In this document: positions 1 to 6,009 of the stretch, one piece after another
Position numbering within the stretch: the stretch's first letter is position 1
Layout of the letters: each line of letters opens with the position of its first letter
Source: an uncultured Clostridia bacterium
GTDB lineage: Bacteria > Bacillota > Clostridia > Christensenellales > Borkfalkiaceae
Direction: 5' to 3'
Length of the DNA stretch: 8,876 nt
Assembly (NCBI GenBank): GCA_946627905.1
Contig: CAMOVY010000042.1
Coordinates: forward strand, 1 to 8,876
The notes under the pieces: generated by a model
Told to the model about the DNA's origin: nothing
The model's database searches: none
The model's input: the letters and a program-made list of their open reading frames with translations, nothing else
Program-made: the position numbers and the translations under genes

Positions 1-3000
1 TGAATTATCCGTTTCGCTATAAGACGAGTAGAAATAAGCGTAAGTGTCGTCGTAATAAACGACTTTGACGTAAGAACGTACGGAAAAAGCACGCACCATA
101 TTCTTCGCCTGAATATCCTTCATCGTAATGTAGAAATACGTGTCGTTATCCGAGTCTTTCTCATAACTTTCAGCCACAACTTTCTTTAAGTATCCTTCCG
201 CTACGTTTTCCACAGTAAATTCATGGTCTACAAGATAATCGGTCGGCGCAAACAACATACCGAATTCGGATACAATATTAACAGTCTCGTCAATATTTTG
301 ATTTTGACCCTTTAACCAACCTTTAAATCTCAAACCGGTACGAGAACCTAATCTTACAGAAGCACCGGCTGTAGTCCAAAGATGCGCGTAAGCTATTTCG
401 TAAGTAAGGTTTTCGCTACCGATAACCACGGAATCAAGTTCGGTGATATTGTGAAGGTCGTCGCCCACCTTATAACCGACCGCGTGTTTAGCAGAAGCGG
501 AAAGGTCAAACAACTCACCGACGTTGCAAGTGTCGCCACTTACAACTTTAAACGTTCTGCCGGTAGTGCTGTCCGTTATAGTTTTGTAATTGATAAGCGT
601 CCCACCGTCGTTAATGATTTTATTTGCAAGTGAACCGTAAGCAACTTTCTGCAAAGAAATGCCGTCGATATTCATTATGCAGAATCTCGTAAATTCGGCA
701 GTATTTTTTCTAACCGACCTGAAAACACCGACGGAAACCTTAACTTTACCGTCCGTAAAGCCGTCAAAATAAGTAGAACCGCCGTCTGCCGCATAACGCT
801 TGAAATCACGGACGTGCACGCCGTTTACCAAAAGGACGCCGTTAGCATAGTCGAATTGAACTTTTACAGTGTTTTTCGAAGTTCTTGCAAGTTCTGTCTC
901 GGCTTTAATATGCCCGTGCTCTTCATAATTTAAGAAACAACCTTCATAGTCGCCTTCGCCCATGTCACCATCATAAGCGTCGCCAACCTTAACGAGACGC
1001 GCCGTACCGCCGCTATAATTTTCGGTATCGAAAGCCGCCTCTTGTATATAAACCGTTCCGTCTTTTGTCGTTTCTTCCCAAGTGCCTGCCGCGGATACAG
1101 CCACACCGCCACCGGTCGCATCGCCGTTGGCGTGTGCACTCAATATAAATAACGCAATATATTTACCGGGGGTGGTCGCATCCTCTATAATTATCTTAAC
1201 ACCCCTTACCTGCCAGTTATCGTTAGTCCCCGGGAAAGCAAGTTCTATTAAAGTATCACTTGCCGTATTATCGGAAATATCGATAGCCGAATCAAGTTTG
1301 ACGCCGGGGGCGTATTTCCCGCCGGGCAAATTGATAAGCGCTGAAGAGGTATCAGCACCGCTTGACGGTTGGTTTCTGGTTTCAACCATCAAACCGCCGC
1401 CGTTTATATACGTACCGGTAAATTCACCGTAAGATAAACTTTTGACGTATTGCGTATCGCCGACTTTGGAAAAACCTAAATAAAGGCTGCTTGCGTCTAC
1501 GTAATCTTCATTACCGTCGTAAAGATTTTCTATGCCGTAATAACTGACGTTGTTGCTACCGTCCGCAGCAAACGAATTGCCGTCTATATTCATTATGCAG
1601 AATCTCGTAAATTCGTCGGTACTGCATCTCGTCGTTCTCATTATACTTACGGAAATTTTAACTTTATTGTTCGTAAAGCCGTCAAAATAATTGCTACCGC
1701 CGTCTGCCGCATAACGTTTGAAATCACGGACGTGCACGCCGTTTATCGCAAGTGTGCCGCTAGCGTTATCAAATTGTACTTTAACGGAGTTTTTGGAACT
1801 GCTGTTAAGGCGAATATCAGTTTTAGTGTGCCCGTCTTCCGCATAGTTTAAGTAACAACCTTCGCCGTTGCCTGCACTTGAACCGCTTGCATTAACTTTG
1901 TCGCCTACGGGGTAGAAACCCGCACCGTAATCGCCGTCATAATCTTCGGTATCAAAACCCGTTTCGTTTATAATAATCGTTCCGTCTTTAGTCGATTCTT
2001 CCCAAGTGCCTGCCGCAGCAGCCAGCCAAGCCGCGCCGCCTACTGCGTCATTGTTGCCATATGCATGCCAAATAAACAACGCGATATATTTATCGGGATT
2101 TGTAGCGTCTTCTATAACGATTTTAATACCCTTTGCCTGGTCGTTAGCTCCGGGGAAAGCAAGTTCTATTAAAGTATCGCCTGCCATATTATCGGAGACG
2201 TCGATAATTCCGTTAAATTTAACACCTGCGCCATATTTGCCGGCAGGGAAATCGATAAGTATCGGGTTGGTACTGTCGTTTTTCGTATTGCTGACAAGTG
2301 CCGCCGTCTTATTTCTGGTCTGAACCATTACGCCTGCTCCGGAAAAGTTGGTATTAGTAAACGTGTCGTAAGATACGTTATTAACATAAGATACCAGTTC
2401 ACCATCACCTACGGGGGTGAAATTCGAAACAAGCGTGTTCTTATTCATAGCGGTAAGAGAAACACCGCTTACGTTAAGATTGCTATAAGATATATTATTG
2501 CTGCCGTCCGCCGTAAGCGAATTGCCGTCGATATTCATTATGCAGAATTTTGCATAATCGTCGCCGCTACCCTTATTACTTCTTATTACTCCAACGGAAA
2601 GTTTAACTTTATTATCCTTAAATGCTCCGAAATAATGCCTGCCGTCCGCAGAATAGTTTTTGAAATCACGGACGTGCACGCCGTTTATCGCAAGTATGCC
2701 GTTAGCATTGTCGAATTGTACTTTAACGCTGTTAGCGGAACTACTGTTAAGGCGAATGTCGGTTTTGGTGTGTCCGTCTTCCGCAAAGTTTAAGAAACAG
2801 CCTTCGCCGTTGCCTGCACTTGAACCGCTTTTATCAACCTTGTCGCCTACGGGATAGAACCCCGCGCCGTAACCATCGTCATAATTTTCGGTATCGAAAC
2901 CCGCTTCGTTTATATAAACGTCCGCACCCGTAACGGTCTTTTCCCAAGTGCCTGCCGCAGCAGCCAACCAACCCTTACCGCCTACCGCGTCCGAATTGCC

Positions 3001-3471
3001 GTATGCATGCCATATAAACAACGCAATATATTTACTCGGATTAAATGCGTCTTCTATAATGATTTTAATACCCTTTGCCTGGTCATTACTTCCGGGGAAA
3101 GCAAGTTCCATTAAAGTAGTGCTTGCAGTATTGTCGGATATATCGACTATGCCGTTAAATTTAACGCCCGCGCCGTATTTGCCGGCAGGAAAATTGATAA
3201 GCCAGTCGCCGTCCGCCTTTTTATTTTGCGTTTCGACCATAATACCGCCGCCCGAAAAGTTGGTGTTCGTAAAAGTGCCATACGAAACATTGTGTACGTA
3301 ATCCACCAAGCCATTGTCGCCCACTGTGGTAAAATAACTTGCAAAAGTGTCTTTATTTACCGTAGTTGCATACGCGGACTTTGCGGGAAGTATCCCGCTT
3401 ATGCCTATCGACAAGCAAAGCGCCGCTATTACCGTTAATAAAGGTAAAAATATCCTTTTCTTCGCTCTCAT
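1..3471 (-). CDS. Large secreted three-module repeat protein, C-terminus cut by window edge
   Basis: The frame is open without a stop from the ATG at 3471 to the left edge (1157 residues visible). The ATG has an AGGAG site 7 bases upstream (3479-3483). Residues 1-35 form a clear signal peptide: basic start MRAKKR, hydrophobic core, and an AYA cleavage site before TTVNKD. Three related modules follow at about residues 39-316, 343-630 and 661-937. Each contains a VGD start, a GG(G)xMVET strand, a PAGKY or PGGKY turn, a KYIALFI strand, an AAGTWE motif, a GCFLN or GCYLN motif, the invariant NGVHVRDFK, and a closing FCIMNIDG. The alternating strands with an SVKVQFD...NGV segment resemble a concanavalin A/LamG-like beta sandwich; this is inference from pattern only. 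From about residue 938 a different domain begins, with GASVRLGSRTGLRFKGW and later SVRSYVKVVYYDDT. No anchor is visible, since the true C-terminus lies outside. Likely extracellular or cell-surface, perhaps glycan binding. Last gene of the unit after the 57-residue peptide. Confidence 0.93.
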   Translation of the reverse strand, partial: MRAKKRIFLPLLTVIAALCLSIGISGILPAKSAYATTVNKDTFASYFTTVGDNGLVDYVHNVSYGTFTNTNFSGGGIMVETQNKKADGDWLINFPAGKYGAGVKFNGIVDISDNTASTTLMELAFPGSNDQAKGIKIIIEDAFNPSKYIALFIWHAYGNSDAVGGKGWLAAAAGTWEKTVTGADVYINEAGFDTENYDDGYGAGFYPVGDKVDKSGSSAGNGEGCFLNFAEDGHTKTDIRLNSSSANSVKVQFDNANGILAINGVHVRDFKNYSADGRHYFGAFKDNKVKLSVGVIRSNKGSGDDYAKFCIMNIDGNSLTADGSNNISYSNLNVSGVSLTAMNKNTLVSNFTPVGDGELVSYVNNVSYDTFTNTNFSGAGVMVQTRNKTAALVSNTKNDSTNPILIDFPAGKYGAGVKFNGIIDVSDNMAGDTLIELAFPGANDQAKGIKIVIEDATNPDKYIALFIWHAYGNNDAVGGAAWLAAAAGTWEESTKDGTIIINETGFDTEDYDGDYGAGFYPVGDKVNASGSSAGNGEGCYLNYAEDGHTKTDIRLNSSSKNSVKVQFDNASGTLAINGVHVRDFKRYAADGGSNYFDGFTNNKVKISVSIMRTTRCSTDEFTRFCIMNIDGNSFAADGSNNVSYYGIENLYDGNEDYVDASSLYLGFSKVGDTQYVKSLSYGEFTGTYINGGGLMVETRNQPSSGADTSSALINLPGGKYAPGVKLDSAIDISDNTASDTLIELAFPGTNDNWQVRGVKIIIEDATTPGKYIALFILSAHANGDATGGGVAVSAAGTWEETTKDGTVYIQEAAFDTENYSGGTARLVKVGDAYDGDMGEGDYEGCFLNYEEHGHIKAETELARTSKNTVKVQFDYANGVLLVNGVHVRDFKRYAADGGSTYFDGFTDGKVKVSVGVFRSVRKNTAEFTRFCIMNIDGISLQKVAYGSLANKIINDGGTLINYKTITDSTTGRTFKVVSGDTCNVGELFDLSASAKHAVGYKVGDDLHNITELDSVVIGSENLTYEIAYAHLWTTAGASVRLGSRTGLRFKGWLKGQNQNIDETVNIVSEFGMLFAPTDYLVDHEFTVENVAEGYLKKVVAESYEKDSDNDTYFYITMKDIQAKNMVRAFSVRSYVKVVYYDDTYAYFYSSYSETDNS
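661..1491 (-). repeat. Protein-coding module 3 of the secreted repeat protein
   Basis: Residues 661-937. This is the most diverged copy: it has NGGGLMVETRN, INLPGGKYAPG, GTWEETTKDGT and NGVHVRDFK, and closes with FCIMNIDG. The middle changes from HAYGN to SAHANGD and the region before GCFLN is shortened. The closing motif is 307 residues after that of module 2. Confidence 0.83.
1582..2445 (-). repeat. Protein-coding module 2 of the secreted repeat protein
   Basis: Residues 343-630. It has the same motif order as module 1, with FSGAGVMVQTRN, IDFPAGKYGAG, NGVHVRDFK and a closing FCIMNIDG. It carries an insertion of about ten residues (NTKNDSTNP region) before the PAGKY turn that module 1 lacks. 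The closing motif is 314 residues after that of module 1. Confidence 0.85.
2524..3357 (-). repeat. Protein-coding module 1 of the secreted repeat protein
   Basis: Residues 39-316 of the secreted protein. It opens with NKDTF, carries FSGGGIMVET, LINFPAGKYGAG and NGVHVRDFK, and closes with FCIMNIDG. It is closest to module 2, sharing long near-identical runs such as the HAYGN...DAVGG region and GHTKTDIRLNSSS. Confidence 0.85.
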
Positions 3472-3506
3472 AATTTTTCTCCTATTAATTATTCAAATCA
3501 TTAAGA

Positions 3507-3680
3507 TTAATTGAAATCGTCTATAAATTCGTTATCGCCACCTATGTCGCCCGGAGAAACCAACATGATATCACAGACATTAAAAGTCCTTATCTCTATA
3601 AGCGGGGAAGTGTAAAAACGATTCTTATCCGCAAATTCATCTTTCACCAACAAATTTGCATCTTTTAATATTTCTCCCAT
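3507..3680 (-). CDS. Small acidic peptide (57 aa), unknown function
   Basis: An ATG at 3680 is preceded by a perfect AAGGAG (3688-3693) with 7-base spacing, and the frame runs 57 codons to a TAA at 3507. It is too short for usual ORF cut-offs, but the ribosome site and operon position support it. The peptide starts MGEILKDANLLVKDEF, has a central SPLIEIRTFNVCDIMLVSPGD stretch (S25-D45, single Cys at 36), and ends in a Gly/Asp/Asn-rich acidic tail GDIGGDNEFIDDFN. There is no signal peptide or membrane segment. It sits 53 bases after the hydrolase-like gene and 35 bases before the secreted repeat protein, so it is probably co-expressed with both. I do not recognise a named family; the pattern Y-x-x-P-x-I-E-I followed by an aliphatic strand and a polar tail resembles short uncharacterised peptides of Clostridia. 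Function unknown. Confidence 0.8.
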   Translation of the reverse strand: MGEILKDANLLVKDEFADKNRFYTSPLIEIRTFNVCDIMLVSPGDIGGDNEFIDDFN

Positions 3681-3733
3681 TTTTTAACTCCTTATTTTAT
3701 TATATATAATATATATAATGTTTTTTCGTTTTT
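3681..3733. other. AT-rich spacer between hydrolase-like gene and small peptide gene
   Basis: This 53-base gap is almost pure A/T and holds a perfect 12-base palindrome ATTATATATAAT at 3699-3710, extended by further TA steps to 3719. On the minus strand it offers TATAAT and TATATT hexamers, but no matching -35 sequence at 16-18 bases. There is no GC-rich hairpin, so no terminator is seen. It is read most simply as an untranslated spacer within one transcript, with a possible weak internal promoter. Confidence 0.5.
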
Positions 3734-4762
3734 TTATTTATTTAATACCCTTTTGTAATTAGCGCCTATTCTGTCCCAAAGCTTTATGGGGTCTTTTGCG
3801 GCGCAACTCGTGCCGTAGCCGCCACGATAAGTCCAAGTACCAAGTCTATCCACACCCATTGCTTTATACAAATCAACCACTTTGTCTATCTGGTCAAAAT
3901 CTTCCGGTTGGGTACTGTATCCCAAAAGCCACCTTTCCGCTTCTTTACCGTATTTATGCGCCATATTAACCGTTCTTTCGGTTATGTTTATAAAGAAACT
4001 CTCCGGTTTCGTCCAGTCCACTATCGTAGACGCTAACACGTCGAAATACGGACAAGCCGCTACCTGTTCCCAGTTGTCGTAGCCGCGAAGTTCTGTATTA
4101 TAATATGTTTGACTGGTTGCGTGTACGCATATCGTTATTTCAAGTTTCGGGTTTACTTGTTTGACAGCTTGAGAACAATCCGCAAGCGTTTTTAACGCTT
4201 CTCTCCAACGGAAGTTCTTTACGTCGTCGTTTAATATCTTCGGCATTTCATAGCCGTAATAATCCGCAAATTTTTTCATGCATTCGGGACACCTGCACGC
4301 CCAGTCTTCCCCCGCGCCGTACGAGATTACCGTATTTGCCCTTGGAAGCGCGTAATGCGGTTCGTCCCAGAAAAAGCCGTCTATCTCCGTCTCTCGCGCA
4401 AGTTTTACGCATATTCCCGTAAAATAATCGCGGAAAGCGTTGCTCGTAAAACACGCCGCGTTTAACGTTTCACCCGTAAGCGCCGATACCTGACGGTGAT
4501 GCACGTTATTCTGCAAAAACAAACTCACTTGTTCTCCACCAAAATATTTGCCTATACCCCAAGTATCCGCTATCGCGCGAAGCCCAACTTTGTGCGCCGC
4601 CTTCACTATCTCGTTTATGTTCGGAAACCAAAAATCCATGTCGAATTCGGTTATGGCAAGTATTACGGTATCGCACCCGTGCGCCTTCATTTCTTCAAAA
4701 TCTTTCTCGGCATGCTCTACATAATTCAAGCCGTAATAACTAACCGAGGTGTGCTTTATCAT
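3734..4762 (-). CDS. Cytoplasmic TIM-barrel glycoside-hydrolase-like protein
   Basis: 342 residues, starting at an ATG with AAGGAG about 13 bases upstream and lacking any signal peptide, so it is likely intracellular. The layout is a (beta/alpha)8 hydrolase pattern: an early strand with a YYGLNYVEH start, VILAITEFDMDFWFPNI (33-49), LRAIADTWGIGKYFGG (61-76), the strand-end IDGFFWDEPHYALP (127-140), then LEITICVHATS (207-217), FDVLASTIVDW (240-250) and RLGTWTYRGGYGTSCA (306-321). E134 in the WDEPH motif is the best candidate acid/base or nucleophile. A CxCxxC cluster (C156, C158, C161) follows directly, as in several GH-like barrel families where it may bind metal or stabilise a loop. I cannot assign a numbered GH family. 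It is the first gene of the left-hand unit, divergent from the regulator, so it is the likeliest direct target. Substrate probably an imported oligosaccharide (inference). Confidence 0.78.
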   Translation of the reverse strand: MIKHTSVSYYGLNYVEHAEKDFEEMKAHGCDTVILAITEFDMDFWFPNINEIVKAAHKVGLRAIADTWGIGKYFGGEQVSLFLQNNVHHRQVSALTGETLNAACFTSNAFRDYFTGICVKLARETEIDGFFWDEPHYALPRANTVISYGAGEDWACRCPECMKKFADYYGYEMPKILNDDVKNFRWREALKTLADCSQAVKQVNPKLEITICVHATSQTYYNTELRGYDNWEQVAACPYFDVLASTIVDWTKPESFFINITERTVNMAHKYGKEAERWLLGYSTQPEDFDQIDKVVDLYKAMGVDRLGTWTYRGGYGTSCAAKDPIKLWDRIGANYKRVLNK

Positions 4763-4786
4763 TTTGTTGCGACTTCTCCTTATTTG

Positions 4787-4797
4787 TCTTATTAAGA
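4787..4797. promoter_or_regulatory. Short palindrome at the hydrolase transcription start
   Basis: TCTTATTAAGA is an 11-base inverted repeat with a single central base. It abuts the -10 box and covers the predicted start site, the usual place for a repressor operator. It is short and AT-rich, so chance cannot be excluded. Confidence 0.35.
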
Positions 4798-4825
4798 TTA
4801 TAGTTTATAATGTTTATATTTTCAA
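4797..4825 (-). promoter_or_regulatory. Sigma-A promoter of the hydrolase-peptide-surface protein unit
   Basis: On the minus strand a TTGAAA -35 box (4820-4825) and a perfect TATAAT -10 box (4797-4802) are separated by exactly 17 bases. Transcription would start near 4790, giving a leader of about 28 bases before the ATG at 4762. Confidence 0.85.
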
Positions 4826-4832
4826 GAACAGT

Positions 4833-4848
4833 TAGAAAAATTTTTCTA
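4833..4848. promoter_or_regulatory. 16-base perfect palindrome between divergent promoters
   Basis: TAGAAAAATTTTTCTA is a perfect palindrome lying in the 51 bases between the two -35 boxes. It is nearly concentric with a wider dyad (ATTTTCAA at 4818-4825 and TTGAAAAT at 4857-4864), whose left arm contains the hydrolase -35 box. It is a candidate binding site for the adjacent regulator, or an intrinsically bent A-tract upstream element. Confidence 0.5.
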
Positions 4849-4876
4849 TATATTTTTTGAAAATGTATATTTTTTA

Positions 4877-4905
4877 TTGACTTGGGGAAAATTTTGTTTT
4901 ATACT
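4877..4905 (+). promoter_or_regulatory. Sigma-A promoter of the regulator gene
   Basis: TTGACT (4877-4882) and TATACT (4900-4905) are separated by 17 bases on the plus strand. Transcription would start near 4912, leaving a leader of about 25 bases before the ATG at 4937. The -35 box overlaps an in-frame TTG that might otherwise be taken as the start codon of the regulator. Confidence 0.82.
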
Positions 4906-4908
4906 TTC

Positions 4909-4930
4909 TATAAAAACAATCGGTTTTATA
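4909..4930. promoter_or_regulatory. Candidate autoregulatory operator
   Basis: A 22-base imperfect palindrome with arms TATAAAA and TTTTATA and a further C-G pair inside (9 of 11 pairs match). It starts 3 bases after the -10 box, covers the predicted transcription start, and ends 6 bases before the start codon. Binding here would block regulator transcription, so autorepression is the simple inference. Length and symmetry suit a dimeric GntR-type winged helix. Confidence 0.55.
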
Positions 4931-4936
4931 GGCAAT

Positions 4937-6001
4937 ATGAAAATAAATAAAATTTACGATACTATAATTAACGATATCAATACCGCGAAAATCGGCAAAA
5001 GCGGCAACTTGTTTTTTACTGCGGAAGAAGTAATGAATAATTATTCCGTTTCCTATATCACTGCTTTGAAACTCATAAATTTGCTTACCGAAAATAAATA
5101 CCTTATACCTGTCGGCAATAAAAAACTTATTATGAACGGCTTATACGACAAAAATAGCGTTCTATATTCTCTCATCGACTCTCCCCATAAAAAAATAGGT
5201 ATAATGGTACAGGAAATCACCAACCCGTTCTTCGCGTCAATAACCGATTCCCTAAACTCGCTTATTCTTGCAAACGGATTTTTGCCGGTAATTAAAATAT
5301 CTACAAAAGAAACGGAAGCAGATATACTTATTTCGCTTATTCAGGAAGGCTGCCAAGGTATATTTTCGTTCTTTCAGAACAATAATCCCTATATTATCGA
5401 TATATATAAAAGGCTACCCGTGCCCGTGGTTTTCATTAATGACTATATCCCTATCGCCAAGTGCAACGTCGTCAATTCGGACAACTTGCGCTCCGGCTAT
5501 CAGGCCGCGAAACATTTAACCGAATACGGCTATTCGTCATTTTATTTCTGTGGTTTTACCGAAAAAAACGGAAACCCGAGATTACAAGGCTTTATGCAAT
5601 ATCTTAAAGAAAACAATTTGCCGTTTGATAATTCGCATATTCTTTCTTTTAATATAACTAACCCTGCTCAAAATCGTTATATCGTCAAAACCATTATGAA
5701 CGATTCCGCCGCCAGAATAGGAATATTCTGTTTTCACGACATTATCGCCGAACACTTATATAACCTTTGCATGTCGAACGGTATTTCCGTTCCGGATAAA
5801 GTCGGCATCGTCGGCTACGATAAACTCGATTCTATGACACCTTCAAATATAAATCTTACTACTTTTTCCTATTCTTTTAAGAACGTCGCAAATTCGGCAC
5901 TCATTTTGCTTATTAAAAGTATGGACACTCTCGTCGCACAAAAAAAGGTGGTCAGCGAAACCACCTTTCTGTCTATCGGCAAAACCACCGCTAAATTATG
6001 A
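4937..6001 (+). CDS. GntR-HTH/LacI-sensor transcriptional regulator (AraR-like architecture)
   Basis: 354 residues. I chose the ATG at 4937 because the in-frame TTG at 4877 is the -35 box and a start there would lie upstream of the transcript. The ribosome site is weak (only TAGG at 4929-4932), suggesting low expression. Residues 1-68 form a GntR-type winged helix: KIYDTIINDI, FTAEEVMNNYSVSYITALKLINLL as recognition region, then LIPVGNKKLIMNG wing. Residues 86-354 are a LacI-type periplasmic-binding-protein sensor: KIGIMVQEITNPFF, GIFSFFQ, VPVVFINDY, VNSDNLRSGYQAAKHL, FCFHDIIAEHLY (269-region hinge) and VGIVGYDKLDS. This domain order is that of AraR in Bacillus subtilis. Effector likely a sugar or sugar acid, not identifiable here. 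It is divergent from the hydrolase unit and convergent with the GH28 operon, 8 bases from it. It probably represses the left-hand unit and itself. Confidence 0.88.
   Translation: MKINKIYDTIINDINTAKIGKSGNLFFTAEEVMNNYSVSYITALKLINLLTENKYLIPVGNKKLIMNGLYDKNSVLYSLIDSPHKKIGIMVQEITNPFFASITDSLNSLILANGFLPVIKISTKETEADILISLIQEGCQGIFSFFQNNNPYIIDIYKRLPVPVVFINDYIPIAKCNVVNSDNLRSGYQAAKHLTEYGYSSFYFCGFTEKNGNPRLQGFMQYLKENNLPFDNSHILSFNITNPAQNRYIVKTIMNDSAARIGIFCFHDIIAEHLYNLCMSNGISVPDKVGIVGYDKLDSMTPSNINLTTFSYSFKNVANSALILLIKSMDTLVAQKKVVSETTFLSIGKTTAKL
5940..5968 (-). terminator. Intrinsic terminator of the GH28/oxidoreductase operon, inside the regulator gene
   Basis: Read on the minus strand, AAAGGTGGT (5968-5960) pairs perfectly with ACCACCTTT (5952-5944) around a 7-base loop and is followed by a run of seven T (5946-5940, three shared with the stem). 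It starts about 41 bases after the oxidoreductase stop. The same DNA codes for roughly residues 335-344 of the convergent regulator. On the plus strand the downstream T-tract is broken (TTTCTGTCT), so it is probably effective mainly in the minus direction. Confidence 0.8.
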
Positions 6002-6009
6002 TTTTATCG

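Noticed and set aside
382..633. Plus-strand open frame of 83 codons
   Set aside because: It lies antisense within the C-terminal domain of the continuous minus-strand secreted protein and has no convincing ribosome site.
1082..3301. Three similar plus-strand open frames starting MPAA, spaced 924 and 942 bases apart
   Set aside because: They are mirror images of the repeated module coded on the minus strand; their resemblance follows from the repeat itself.
661..3357. Evenly spaced repeats as a CRISPR array or mobile repeat
   Set aside because: The period is over 900 bases, in frame, and fully explained by duplicated protein modules.
3699..3719. TATAAT-like hexamers as a separate promoter for the small peptide
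   Set aside because: No -35 box occurs at the right distance, and TA-rich runs generate such hexamers by chance; at most a weak internal promoter.
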